Below are positions 44,558-58,689 of a DNA stretch of 64,000 nucleotides, in pieces. This DNA comes from Lota lota (lineage: Eukaryota > Chordata > Actinopteri > Gadiformes > Lotidae). The position numbers were made by a program, and so were the translations under genes. Where the stretch lies: contig JACYXH010000575.1 of the NCBI GenBank assembly GCA_026745465.1, positions 1,680,001 to 1,744,000 of the forward strand, given 5' to 3'. The stretch's first letter is position 1, and every line of letters begins with the position of its first letter. Below the pieces are notes generated by a model. It was not told the origin of the DNA. It worked only from the letters and a program-made list of their open reading frames with translations, and did no database searches.

Positions 44558-45152
44558 GGTAATCCCACTGTTTTCACCCTAATCCAATTAAGAGAGTTGG
44601 GAGGACCCCATGGCACCCCACCAGGTGGGAGGGTGACTTCATCGTCACCTCCATATTTACCTCATGAACACATGTCTGTCCCCACCCTGGGAGGGCTGGT
44701 TCCCCCGCCACACCAGACACACTGACAGGTCTGGAGGGACCACGCCGGCCCCGGGTTCAAGTGCATCACCGAGAGCCAGACGTTACGAATGGATTACTGA
44801 TGATTGACGATTATTACACATCCAGATTCAATAAAGATCAGACTGAATGGCTGGACATGGGTTGTGTGAGTTAGCCTTTAGGGCCTTAACCTATTCAAAT
44901 CATATTTAATGGCGCTGTTAGCGATATTCATTTGTTAACATTAGTGTTGATATCTGTATATTCCGACAGCCATCACTGATAAAGAGTGTTTGGTCTGTAA
45001 CATCTCCCAGTCCCTCCGCCCTGCAGTAAACTAAAAATGAAATTTCCAGTATCCCGTTCCCATTTGATCCAATCAGGAGAGAGAACTCCACAAAGAGGCG
45101 GTCCTCTCTGCGTGTTCACGTTCAGGCGGCAAGATTTCAGTGATGACTGACA

Positions 45153-45326
45153 ATGGCGGAACAGGCGAAGCTACCGATTCCAGGAACGGCGTACACGACC
45201 AAACCCGCCAACCAAAAAGATCAAGAACAGAAAGCTGCCAGGAAAAAGAGACCGGATTCATGCAAGACCTGCATTGAAGGTGACGTGGCGAGCAAGGAGG
45301 GGAGTGCTAGCTGCAAAAACGGATAG
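45153..45326 (+). CDS. 57-codon orphan ORF, possibly a fragment of a dispersed repeat
   Basis: An ATG-initiated frame reading MAEQAKLPIPGTAYTTKPAN, then QKDQEQKAARKKRPDSCKTC, ends at TAG. It is basic, with no signal or membrane segment. I have a recollection of closely similar sequence in multi-copy teleost repeats, but cannot verify it. No promoter or splice context is evident. It could equally be chance. Confidence 0.25.
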   Translation: MAEQAKLPIPGTAYTTKPANQKDQEQKAARKKRPDSCKTCIEGDVASKEGSASCKNG

Positions 45327-47300
45327 GAAGTTAGCCAAAACGACGACATCGCTCACGGCACCTTTAATCTTAACGAAGGATGAAGAAACTGGATCCGGAA
45401 CGGGGGACTCTTTCCTCGGACCGGGACAACTCTTCATGTTAAGATGTCTTGAATGATTTGACATTATGTGAAACTCCCTGCTTTCCTCCTCGGAAATAAA
45501 CAAAACAGGAAAGAAGATAAACAGAGGGACGAGGCGAGAGATTGGGTTACCAGGAAACGCCAGGAGACAAAACCATATGAGGGTGAAAAAAAACAACAAG
45601 CAAACAAAATGGAGAGGAGCAGAAACCCAGAGACCTAAACACGCGCAGCTGAGGCACTCAGTAAGCCCAGGGCAGAGGGAGGCTTAGGCCCGATCGATTT
45701 AACAGAACCAGGCCGAAGAAATGAACTCTCTTCCATCAGTGTTCCTACTGTCAATCAAACCCTAAACGATTCAACCCCAGAGGTTCAGCAGCATCCATCA
45801 CGCCTGACATAAACACATTATTTTCAAGACATACATACACAGACAAACATTTCAAACCTGCTCCTCCTCATGATCTAGAATGAAAACGTCTGGAAGGCTG
45901 GAGTCCAGAGTCTACCAGCAGGGAGGAGTTCCTCACACATCCAAGCCCGTTCTGTGATCCATGACCAGCCTGGCCCGACGCCACGATGACGCACGGACAC
46001 TTATCAGTCGCACTCCCAAGGTGTCCCGCCGAGATAAACAAACGCACACACACACACACACACAGGTCCACGCACATACTATAGTAGCAACACAAAGGCA
46101 ATGGCCAAGGTGCCCTACAGCCCTGTGTCTCCATGCGGTAAGTCTCTCTGGGGGCCACACACACACACACACACACACTCTACAAGGGTTCAGATGTTTG
46201 TTCTGTATTGTTTGCAGCTGTAAAGCCATCGAGCCCTTCCTTGCTTAAGCAGCAGATGTATTGTCACACGTTTGTGATCGATGTACCGCCGGTCTTGTGT
46301 GGAGATGGACATCATGGGTTGCAACAAAGTGAGGGGGACTAAGGATACTAAAAGAAAGAAAAAAAAGTATTTATTCAACATAGTTACCCATGTTTAAAGT
46401 GTAAACATAGGGATTTGCTGGTCCTATATTTGTTGACAGCTGCAAGGGAAAACTAATCTCACGGCGGAGGGGTCCATGTGAGAAAGAGCTCTGTAGCGTG
46501 TGCTGTGTGTGTGTGGGGGGGTCTGCTAGGGGCCCAGGGCCCGGGGCCTTCCCCTGGGTCCAGAGAGAGCCATCCATCCCTGGCCCGGGACAGAGAGGGG
46601 AGGACGCTCTCTGGCCTGGAACATTAGCTGAGAATCAGGGAGCATCACTCAGCATGCCTACCACTTACTCTCTGCATTAGATCTTCCCCGAACTCTTTCT
46701 TCTTCTGTTGTTTTGAGGTTTTTGTTTTCAGCGCTGACGTCTAGCTAATGTCCCCCCCCCTCCCTTCCTATCCGTCTCTGGTGAACATTAGGTAACACTG
46801 CTTGGATCTCATAATACACACACACACACACACAACACACACACACACACACACACAGAATAGATGGGCTGTTTGAAACGCGCAGCACATTATTAGGTAG
46901 TGTGATGATATGAGCCCCCATCACCCAAGAACACCACCCTAAACCGTGGGATGAGGTCAACGTAGCTTAGCATGTGCTAAATGCCTGTAAAAACATATAC
47001 GACGTGTAAAGAACAAACGTGTGGTAACTGATTGATATAATTCCTACGTATGTATTGTATGTGCCAAGTACTACTAAGCACTATAGGTGACACGTTTATT
47101 CCTATGCGGTTCTCTTATTACCGGTTTTTTTCCCCAGAGCTTTTCTCGCTCTTTTCTCTTTCCAGATATCTCTCTTCGCAGTTTCTTTTCTCCTTCTCCC
47201 CTCCTCTCCCTCAGTGTGTTAATGTCTGACAGACGCTGGTGTCTCCTTCCTCAGGCCCCAGTTCAGACTCAACTCTGCAGCTTTTATAGCACTTTTTATG

Positions 47301-47302
<2 letters not shown>

Positions 47303-47377
<75 letters not shown>

Positions 47378-47378
47378 A
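47303..47378. repeat. (GA)n, about 76 bp
   Basis: Uninterrupted dinucleotide run. Confidence 0.94.
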
Positions 47379-48401
47379 CGATTCAGAAAGTCTTGACCTA
47401 ATCTCAATCTGGAGCCAGGCAGGACGCCTCTGTCTACAAGCCAGCTGCATGGAACACAAGATGAGCTCTAACTCAACTGAACACTTTCTAACTGAAATAT
47501 TCCAAAGCTAAACAACAACAACAACAACTGCTTTCAATGGCCCCCTCAAGGTGCCAATCAAGCTGCATATGCCCTACGTTCCATCTTTTTATATCGAGGT
47601 GTGATTGGTTCAAACTATTTGTGACATCACAAACTGTGCCAAGATGTTATTAGAAACTCTACCTTCCCATGAACTTCCCCGGCTCTGCACATTAAACAGT
47701 TTGCCGTTTTAGTCAAGGTAAAAAGGAGGGCAGGTTTTTTCTTTATTTTGTGACATCAACTCAAATGCAATCGTCAGTAGCAGAAGCAAACACGTAACAC
47801 AACCATACAATGCACTCTACACAACACAACAAACAAACGCGTGGCAGGTGGTGGTATTTCTTCCCTCTTCTGGGGTTTCTCAGCATGCGCGGGAGTAGGT
47901 AATTCATCATAAACGATTTACACAGCACTTCCACCGAGGCCTACAATACACGGCCGAAAACCAACTCCAAAAACCGGGCAGGAGAACATTCCTCTAATTC
48001 CCTCATTCTTGTTTTTTTCCCCATTTTCTGGTGCGTCTCCAGTGAGTTTACATTCCTCCCATTACCGTTTCTGCAGTCTTAATCAATTTGTGCCTCGCTC
48101 TCTCTGATGGGTCAAAGCACCGAGGGTCCGATTAAGATATACGAGCAGGAGGGAGGGGAGGGGAGGGAGGGAGGGAGGGAGGGAGGGGAGGGAGGGAGGG
48201 AGGGGAGAGGTGAAGGGGGGCGTGTGGGGCACAAGGAGGGAGGGAGGGGTTTGGCATGGGAACAAACGTCAGCGGCTAACAATGACATGAGAGCCTTGCA
48301 AATAGGAGTTTAGACCAGAGATTCATGTCACTCACACATTTAATCACATTTTTACCTCTGACCCCCGCCTCACTCTCTCTCTCTTTCTTTCCCTTCATCC
48401 A

Positions 48402-48451
<50 letters not shown>

Positions 48452-49764
48452 CTCGTCCTTCATCCACTGTCTCTCTCTCTTTCTTTCGCCACCCTATAAC
48501 AGCAAGTGCTTGTTTTGTTTTTATGTGGACTTCACAGATGGAAACAATCAGGAACATCAAACTAGTACAGGGGAAGAGAGAGAGAGTGAGACCGAGAGAG
48601 AGAGAGAGATAGAGCGAGAGAGAGAGAGAGATTTCTATATTTGGTAGGAAAAATGCTAATATCCTTAATTAGCATGATAACAGGAAACTCACTTAAGAGT
48701 TAACATTTGTATCTCTGAAAAACACAAAAATGCTTATTTACTCACACATACTTGCAACCGCATGCACAGATATACATATACACACACACACACATAGAAC
48801 CACACACACAAACACACACACAGAACCACACACACAGACACACTCAAACTTGCACACACACACACACCCACAAACACACACAGCACACAAACAAACGAAC
48901 ACACACAAGCACACTCCAAACATAAACACCAATACAACCGGGTGGACGTTGCCCTGTCCGCGTGGAGGAGAGAGTTGAGTTATGGCTGGTGTACATGTGG
49001 GGCGCGTTAGCATGTTTATCTTCGGGCCGAAGCCTGAAGGCTTGGTCAGCTTAATGACATGCTGCCACTCCTGCTAGCCGCCAGCCCTCAAAGATTAGCT
49101 GCAAAAATAGCATCCTCCACAGGAAACCCATACTCTGAATTATAGCACATTTAGGGAGACTCAGTCCTGTTTTAAACCCCGCTGACGATCTCACAGTCCC
49201 CGTGGAAACGGGTAATGTTTTTTTTCTCTGTTTATCCGGGCCAGGCGTAAAGCGACATCCAAGATGATCCACTTCGCAATCAGGTACCAATCAAATCAGT
49301 TCCATTTATTCAGCGGTATACACTCGATCAAGTAGTCTTTGGTCTTGAATATAAAATTCCCTTTTTACCCAGTAGACACATCTTACGTACTTCAAATAAG
49401 TCATAGTTCAAAAATGAAGCTCACATCTCAAAAGAGTCCATTTGTATTTACGTAAGCCCTATTCTCTCATGGGGGGACTCCATATGAGCCCATGGAACCA
49501 GGCCTGCACCCCTCTGTCCCCATCACCCTGTAGGTTGGGTTGTGTTGGCCCACTCGCTGCTCTTCAGCTGTCCAACCCGGAGCAGCAGAATGGACGGTGT
49601 TGAGTGGTGTTGTTGCAGGGGGGAGACGCAGAGAGGGGTTCAGAGGTTAAGATGGAGGCCAGAGGAGAATAATAAGCCAACAGCTCTGGTTGGGGTGGAG
49701 CAGAAGAACAAGGGGAGATGAGGTCAACTAGCCCAAAGAGTGTTAAGAGATGTTATGGAAACAG

Positions 49765-49815
<51 letters not shown>

Positions 49816-49990
49816 ATGTGTGTGTGAGAATGAATGTGTGTGTGTGTATTTGTGAGAATTAATATATGTGTGTGTGTGTGTATGTGTGTGTGTTTGTCTG
49901 CGTGTGTGTGTGTATGTATGTGTGTGTGTCTGTCTGAGTGTGTGTGTGTATGTGTGTGTATGTATGTGTGTGCACGTGTCTGCGTGTGTC
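49765..49990. repeat. TG-rich satellite
   Basis: About 48 bp of pure TG, then TG with GTATG, GTCTG and GAGAATGAATG interruptions. Confidence 0.88.
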
Positions 49991-50212
49991 ACTCATCCCA
50001 AAAGGGAATTTCACACATAAACAGTGAAGAGCTGTCTGAAGCGGTTTCCTTCCAAAATCGGCCTTATTATTTCCCTGTTCAATATTTACCCCGTCTGTCT
50101 GGATTTACTCATCCTGCCTCCACCTCCCCCACTAACACCACTCAACACCCACCCTCCCCTGGAGCTGCAGACCCTCACCAGATCACTCCACCTGTGAAGG
50201 CCCAGAAAGGCA

Positions 50213-50257
<45 letters not shown>

Positions 50258-50975
50258 CTGAAAATGCTGATCATTTGGACAAAGCCATCATCAACTTGGT
50301 AAATAACTACTTTTAAATATTCATATTAAGCATCTGAATAATTAGTAGGACAAAAATGTCTCTCTGAGAATCCCCTGTAAGTAGTTGTTCCATTATGCAG
50401 CGATTATGGATTTCAATTTAACTTAAAGTTAGATTTCTTGGAAAAGCAATTAGACATCAGTTTTTCAATGTAAATACTAATTTATATACATCGTACAGGA
50501 ATACGATGGATTAAAACGAAGGGCATTTTAAATCATCATCGCTACAATAGTGACTCAGCTGCTATTGCTGAGCTGCAACGCCAAAAGATATGGAAGGGAA
50601 AATGACCTTTGATTCCACTATTTTGTGTTCACAGGGAGGATTTTGTACCAAGAAGTGCATAAGTCACCAGTGTAATTGCTGCTCATTATCCAGCGGCTGT
50701 AATTCAGCTGGAGGGATGAAGATAAAAGTGTAATTAAATGGGGCGGAGGCGAGTGCAAGCAGGATGGTGAAGCTAGCGTTAGCGAAAGGGGCGTGTCCTC
50801 TCAACTGAGTGACAGGAGGGTTTGCGGGCGATAGCACGCTTGTCAATATGAATGATGAGAGGACTGAAAACCAGTGGTGAAATAGTACAAGTAAAAAGTG
50901 TTGCCTGCGCTGACTTCCCTCATTAGCTGTACGTTGTTAATAGAGTCCCCCCCCCCCACCCCCCACCCACCCACC

Positions 50976-51023
<48 letters not shown>

Positions 51024-51470
51024 AGCTAACGAATCCACATCACACACTCCAAATGCCCGACCGCAACAATGAAACAGCAGCACACATTTAGTCAGCTGCG
51101 TCTGTCACTAGGCCCCAGGAATGTGTCCCAGTTTAGAGGCACCGCTATGGGCGCAGACCGAAAGAGTAAGAATGGCCATTTTAGCGGTTTATCCACCAAA
51201 AGTAAAAGAAGTGACAGAGTGGCATAGAGAGAGAGGACTGTGTGCTGTGTTTTGTTCCCCTGTATGGAGGTTTTAAGAGCAGATCGTTTTCTGTAACAAG
51301 GGCGTGGGCGTCACAGACCAAGGAAGAGAGGATGTAATTGTCCACGGGTACAAGGAATTTGGGGTTTTTTGAATCTTGTGGCCGGTTATTGGTTCCAATT
51401 GTGTTTTTTTTGTTGTTGTTGTTTTTTTTTTTTTACAATTTGTCCAAAGCATGAGGGATGGTGTGTGTGT

Positions 51471-51484
<14 letters not shown>

Positions 51485-51501
<17 letters not shown>

Positions 51502-51510
51502 GGGGGGGGG
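51485..51510. repeat. 26-G homopolymer after (GT)n
   Basis: A GT run of about 25 bp passes straight into uninterrupted G. Confidence 0.93.
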
Positions 51511-51639
51511 TACACGAAGAGCAGAGAACTTATGAATAAAGAACATGTACAAAAATATGGCGCATGGATTCAATTTGTAGGCTTTGAGCATGTACAAATT
51601 GATGTGGGTATATTATATTTGATGTGTGATCCCAAGTGT

Positions 51640-51814
51640 GTGGATGATGTATGTGTGAGTGTTAATGTGTGTGTGTGTGTGTGTGATGTATGTGGGTGTG
51701 TGTTGATGTGTGTGTGTATGATGTATGTGTGAGTGTTAGTGTGTGTGTGTGTGTGTGTGATGTATGTGGGTGTGTGTTGATGTGTGTGTGTGTATGATGT
51801 ATGTGTGAGTGTTG

Positions 51815-51876
<62 letters not shown>

Positions 51877-51955
51877 TGTATGTGGGTGTGTGTTGATGTG
51901 TGTGTGTATGATGTATGTGTGAGTGCGTGCGTGCGTGCATGTGTGCGTGTGTCAG
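51640..51955. repeat. TG minisatellite with TGATGTATGTG blocks
   Basis: A unit of about 100 bp (GATGTATGTGGGTGTGTGTT, then a second GATGTATGTGTGAGTGTT block) is repeated about three times with a long TG expansion in the last copy. Confidence 0.88.
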
Positions 51956-54038
51956 TATAAAGATCATTGTGTATATTCATACCATTAGCCAACATGCCCT
52001 TTTTGGATATTCAGGCTGAGTAAAAGCAGTTGTTATCATGGGTATTATTGATTATTCTCCATCTGGGAGAGCAGTGCAGACAAAGAGAGGGTGATCAATG
52101 AGTTTGGTTGGAACGGGCCGATATGCAAACAGCTGAGACCCAGCTGGATGGGAGAAGTCACTGACTCTACAGAATCCTCTGAATATCATCTGCATAAAAT
52201 TACAGTTAGGTAAAAAAAAAAAAGGCTTTGAAAAACATTTACAAAACAAATTTCACACTTCAGTTTGCCACTGTGAAAGAGTAAGGGTCAACCATGAGGA
52301 TTGTTATTGGTCAAATGTTTATTGGTTTAATTGAATATAAATTATTTATAACAATAATAAGGTGCATCCCAAAGGCAACACATGCGTATGTGAAGCAGAC
52401 TAATGGAAATGTTTAATGGATAAGAAGAAAAAGAAAAGGATGAGTAATAACATAACTCATTGTAGTCGTAGTAAAACTGTTACCTCAACACAGACCGTCC
52501 ACACACTGAACTACACACATGTTATGGACAACTTAACCCTTGGCCCCCCTCGCCCACATAGTCATACTTCCTGAATGTGTCTCCGTGGTGGCCTGGGGGA
52601 CAGTTATATCATGGCCTCCTTGGTTACCGTGACAACCGTAGGCTGCGCCGTCAGACAAGACAAGCTTAGGCAATTCACACTATAGCCTCGAGACACAATA
52701 ACTCATCCATCTTGAGTGTGATTGGTCCATCGGTTCCCTGTGTTAGCAACGCCATTCGAAGGCCTCTGCCAACGACATTTTGAATAGTTTATTGGTTCCT
52801 AAATAATGGAGTTGGCAAGGAGAATACGTCTGTTAAAGTGGGGTTTGATGAATTTTGGGATGTGCAAATTGGTGTTGCCAAGTAGTCCTGGAAAAGTCAA
52901 CAAATCCACCCAAAGGAAATAGACAGTTCCAGACAGTTAGCTTTTCTACTTTTCTGGGAACAGTAAATGACTTAAAGTAAAGACAGAAAAACCAAAAACA
53001 AACAATGAATCTCAGTTCCATTGGTGCTACGATTTACGATATGATGGCAGATGCAACCTTTAACTCGTCTCACTTGCTTCACCTGTGCAACTGTTGTACT
53101 GTACGTGCACTCGTTGATATGTGCAATCACAGTGAGAGAGTACAACAAACGCTGCAAGGTTTGGGCCCCTGGAGTTCATCCCTTTGCAAAACACTGAAAG
53201 TCTGTGTGATTATCGAGATGGACGGACGGCTTTCCCAGTCTGGTTGCAGCCTTCTTCGGTTTCTACAAACATTTATATTTCACTGCCATTTCATTTCCTA
53301 ATGCATAAACCAGCACACTGCTATGTGGGAGGTTTAGCCTTATGATGCTAAGTGTGTTTATCAATACTATAAACTGGGTTTTGCCGGGGGACAGACTAAA
53401 CTATCTCCTTCTTACCCTTGTGCAAATAAACGCACGAAGAGCCTATAGCGAGCCGAACATGTATATCGGAGTCCTGTTTCGGGTCAGGCATCCAGAGTGG
53501 TGGGGAATTATTATCAGCTTGTTTGTGGATGTGCGTGTTTTTGTATGCCTTCTGCTGCATGTAGGCTTCAGAGACAGAGTGATTAAATCAATATGGGCTC
53601 CAAAGGTCAAAGGCCAACCAAGCCTCCAGCTGCGCCTTTCTCTCTTTCCTTGACCCTTGACCCGGGCACACCTATCCGGAGGTTCTGTAGTGCGTGTTCG
53701 TTGTGTGTGTGTGAGAGAGTATTAATGTATGTGTGTGTGTGTGTGTGTGAGTGAGTGTATGAGTATTCATATGTGTGTGTGTGTGTGTGTGTCTTTGTCC
53801 ATGCGTATTTGGCTTGTGTAGGTGTTTGAGACTTAGCTTGTGTTCCGTTAATAAAACCTCCTTAGGAGTTAAGCTGCTAATTGATCTTGTGCTGATAGTA
53901 ACTTCATTAGGCTGTCCATCTAGCAGCCAGCCATGATAACCACATTACACAACAACCCCTCTCTCTTCCTCCCTACGTTGACCCCGCCATGACCCACAGC
54001 CTTGGTCAACCAATCCAGGGACTATTTAGAGAGATGTA

Positions 54039-54041
54039 TAG

Positions 54042-54100
<59 letters not shown>

Positions 54101-54211
54101 CCTTAGAGTTGGTCAATAGTAAGATAAACGCAAATGGTTTAAGGGTTAAATGCTTTAGCTTTCACACCATGACCACACAGGTCATTGCAACTGTTGCTAT
54201 ATTGTATGTGA

Positions 54212-54264
<53 letters not shown>

Positions 54265-54304
54265 GCCTCATACACTGTGTAAACGTGTAAAATAAAGGAA
54301 GAAT

Positions 54305-54350
<46 letters not shown>
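54039..54350. repeat. Cluster of two TG runs and one CA run
   Basis: TG at 54,039-54,098 and 54,211-54,262, CA at 54,306-54,350. The opposed runs could form a long hairpin. Confidence 0.9.
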
Positions 54351-54352
<2 letters not shown>

Positions 54353-54467
54353 CCATACACACACACACCATTCAGCCTCATTGACCTTTCAAAAGAGCTT
54401 TCACAACTATGTGTATGTGTCATATTGTTGTGTAGTTGTACGTGTGAGTCTGGTGTGTGTATATGAT

Positions 54468-54503
<36 letters not shown>

Positions 54504-54774
54504 TAATGTCTTAGGATATTAGACATCCACATTACATTCCCTTACACAGCCTGAGGGGCTGAAGCGCTAGCTTATCAGCGCTAAATTCATTTCCTGCGTT
54601 TGGACCGATTATGAGAGAATATGAGAGCAGAGGAGCATGGGAAGAGTTGTGATCCCTGAAGCACCTGTTTCACCGCGGTCCGCTCAGGTCCTGACCCAGA
54701 ACCACGGGGCTTCTTCAGGATTACACAAGTCCACCGAGCTATACTGTTCCCTCTCTAAGGTAATCTCCGTATTT

Positions 54775-55255
54775 CCTCTCCACTCTATCCTGTCTCCCTT
54801 CAACCATCCTCTCCCTACATTCCTCCTCTTCTCTCCCTCCTTCACTTCTCTCCTCTCTCCCTCCATCCCCCTTTCTCCCTCCAGCCCTTCGTCTCTCCTC
54901 TCTCCCTCCATCCCTTTTCTCCTCTCTCCCTTCATCTCCTCTCTCCCTCCATCCCTTCTCTTTTCTCTCCCTCCATCTCCTCTCTCCCTCCATTATCTCC
55001 ATCCAGCCCTTCTTCTCTCCTCTCTCCCTCCATCCTTCTCTCTCCCTCCATCCCTTCTCTCCTCTCTCCCTCCATCCCTTCTCTCCTCTCTCCCTCCATC
55101 CCTTCTCTTCTCTCTCCCTCCATCCCTTGTCTCCTCTCTCCCTCCATCTCCTCTCTCCCTCCATTATCTCCCTCCATCCCTTCTTCTCTCCTCTCTCCCT
55201 CCATCCTTCTCTCTCCCTCCGTCCCTTCTCTCCTCTCTGCCTCCGTCTACTCTGC
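54775..55255. repeat. CT-rich minisatellite, TCTCCCTCCATCCCT type
   Basis: About 480 bp of TCTCTCCTCTCTCCCTCCATC-like units of about 20-27 bp. Larger blocks also repeat: the ATTATCTCC(A/C)TCCA segment recurs near 54,990 and 55,164. Confidence 0.9.
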
Positions 55256-55627
55256 AGGTGGTGCTCTGTGTCGCCAGCACCATCTTCCACGAGCGAGGGA
55301 TGTCCAAGCAAGAGTGTGGCCCTGTACGCATAGTGACCTCATGTTCTCCTTGTTTCTGTGGTTCTTGTGGGTTCAAAGTACCAGCCGGGACACCTGGTGA
55401 AGGGCTGCAGTGAAACGCAACAAAACAGTCAGGGGCCACTTAGTCATCAAGTTAAGTTCGTAATTCACTTGTTGTAATTGAATGCAAACGTACACGTGCA
55501 CATGGATACACACCCACGCCCACGCACGCAAACACACACACACACACTGTCTCTGTGTCCCCCTGGCTACCTCAGGCACAAGGAATTTCTGTGAAGAAAA
55601 ACACTTTGGCCATAGAGGGAGAGAGAT

Positions 55628-55662
<35 letters not shown>

Positions 55663-56197
55663 CGGAGGGGGGAGGGAGAGAGTGACAGAGAGAGAGTTGG
55701 ATAGACACATGTAAAAGGAGCCTGAGTGATGGAGACTAAAGACGGAGCGTGGAACTCTGAGGCCCTAAATCATCTACGTGCCCACACTTCATCAGATGGC
55801 TCCCCAGGAAGTTGACGTCTCAACAAAATAAAAGCCCTGCTGCCAGAACAACCAGTACAGCAGCAACGGCAGTAGCGCTTTTAAAAAAAACTCAACCCCG
55901 CTGACACATGGCCGGGCCCTGGCCTGGAGACCTGCGGGCCCCGCTGCATTGTCTCCCAAAGAAAACACAGCGTCCCCCAGGTACCGGGAGGAATGTGGAA
56001 GGCTTCCACTGCTGTTGCTGGAGAATGCTGAGAAGCTGTGAATACAATACCAAAAAATACTACATAGCAATATAGAGGTGAGGGGAAGGGGAGGGGAGGG
56101 GAGTGGGGGGGGGGGGAAAGGGAAAAGGTTTGAGTGAAAGAAAGAAGGAAGGAGTGAACCGAGTTCCCTCTTCAAGTGTCACGGGTGGGGGAGGGGG

Positions 56198-56377
<180 letters not shown>

Positions 56378-57429
56378 GATAAGATAGATTACATTGTTCT
56401 CTAGTAACAGGTACTCATGAAGCTAACGGAGGTAGCCGTAGCGAGGGGGAGCGCTAGCTGGAGAGATTAGCTTCTGAGTCACGCGGAGAGCAGACCCCCG
56501 GTGCTGTAAGCCAGGCCGTTTGATGGCGGGAGACGCTAACGAGACGTGCTAATGACGAGCTAACACCGTGACAGTGGGACAGGGTCGGGTCTCGGCATCA
56601 CATGATGGCCCCGGTGGCTGGTCCCACTCAGGCTACCTCAGGGAGGGAGGTGGTGGTGGTGGTGGAGGTGGAGGTCGGAGGTGGTGTGGTTGGAGAAGCT
56701 CAGAGCAGATCAAAGCATCTACTGATTGGATTTGGGTTTCAGGAGGAGATGACAGGGAATCGGAATATTATGGGATGTGTGCTACGTCTTCTTTTTCTGT
56801 GAGAGGAGATTGACAACCCACTCTTTGAAGACCAGGGGAATCTAGTTTTCACTCGTCCCCTCTTTTTTTTCACGTCTGTTTATCTGGTTTTTGTTTTCTC
56901 TTTATCTTTCCATTTCATCTGCACCACCTTCTTCCATCTCTCACATGTTCTTGCTGCCTCTGTTCATCTTTTATGTGACCCTTGCAACACACACCTACAC
57001 AAACACACAACACATGCCACACACACACACACACACACACACGCAGCTCACACTCACTCAGCCACCTAGAGTTAGACAGACAGCAGTAACACTCAGAGAC
57101 CACCTCGAAAATTGAAGCATTACTTGAGGTAGACGAAAAGAGACATGCTAGGAACGTATGAAGGAGACAGAAAAAAAGAGATAAAACAGAAAGAAAAGAA
57201 AAAGAAAAAAAAACGATAATATAGCATGACTGAAGAAAACGGAGAGGAAAGTGACATCTCAGCTGTTCTCTTTTCATATACTATCTCTAACTCTCTTGAC
57301 TTGTCCTAATTCCCTCTTGTTTGACCCTGTGTGGGTGGACACACATAACACACACACACACACACACAACACACACAAACATGTCACTCAAATGCACAGA
57401 CACACTTGACACCCACAGATACCACAACC

Positions 57430-58652
57430 AGCGACACAAACCCGTGGCCATGTGACCGCAACAAACACACAAACACGCTTAACACATGACCTCCGGTACA
57501 TCAAGTAAACCAACCTAAGCTGCGCTCAAATACAACTCCCATACACGCAGAAGTGTGAGGGCATACAACGCACACACAAACACACGTGCGCAGAACCCTA
57601 CATCACAGCCCCACACTTGGAGCCTACACTGCAACTCAGACCAGCTGCGGAGGAAACACCAGCAGTTGACATTACCCAGCGCCACAACAGCAAGTTCCCC
57701 ACCCCCCCAGTCACATTCGCCCCCCTCAGCCTTGGGGACGTAGAAGAAACAGCTGCAGAGCGGGAAAACAACACGGGCACTGAAACAATGTGTGGGAGGG
57801 GTGGTGTGGGGGGGGGGGCGAGGGCTGACAGAAACAAGTATAAGCATTAGGGCAGTGTTGAGGTGGGCCGCAGAGGGGCGTGACATCCTCAGCTGTTCCT
57901 CTGTTTTTATGAGCTGCTGGTCGTCCTCAAAAACCTCTTGTATTTCCGCCCTCTCTCGATTCGGTTATCCAAATGAATTCTCCCCCATTGCTTTGTTTAC
58001 GACGTTTTTTTTTCAGATGGCTCTGTTATTATTGCCACGACTGTCGACAATGTTCAGTTGGTTGATTGACAAAGTGTCTGGCTGGACCCACTGGCGGACA
58101 CGACGTCGTAGTGGTGTTACACTCTGGATAATGACGCCACTACCCACACACTGGCCGGACACACGTTTAGATGTTCTGTTTGTTTTTAGCAAAGGTCTTT
58201 ACCTTCCCACACACAAATGAACGCATGCGCACAGATACCAACAACAGCGATCATAAACACACACCCGTGGCCATGCGTTATCATGCAACGCACAAACACA
58301 CAAACACGCTAACGTGCGCAGAACCTCCGGTACATCAAGTACAACCGACAAGCTCACAGCTGCTCAAATCCGTCTCGCTTCCGAGGGGAACGCCCCCATA
58401 TCCGCAGAAATATTACGGCAGCGCCATCTCAGCATGGATATGGATGCCTGCCCGCCAACATCCAGCATGTGTGACGTGTGGGCAACCCCCCCCCCCTCTC
58501 TTCCCCTCCCCCCTTCTCCTCCGTCACGTATGAACCTAGCATGACGAGAGGGGAGATGGAGGGGGAAACAGCAGCTGCATTGGCCATGTCAAAAAACAAC
58601 ACGGGCCCCTGTAAATTTCTACCCTCAACACATTGGTCCCGGGGGGGGTGGT

Positions 58653-58689
<37 letters not shown>

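Noticed and set aside
55258-55330. Acceptor-like CTCTGCAG followed by an open segment (VVLCVASTIFHERGMSKQEC)
   Set aside because: The pyrimidine tract is the minisatellite itself, no donor or partner exon is visible, and the peptide is unrecognised.
54637-55413. 258-codon plus-strand frame and matching minus-strand frames
   Set aside because: Translation of a CT-rich minisatellite with no unique domain.
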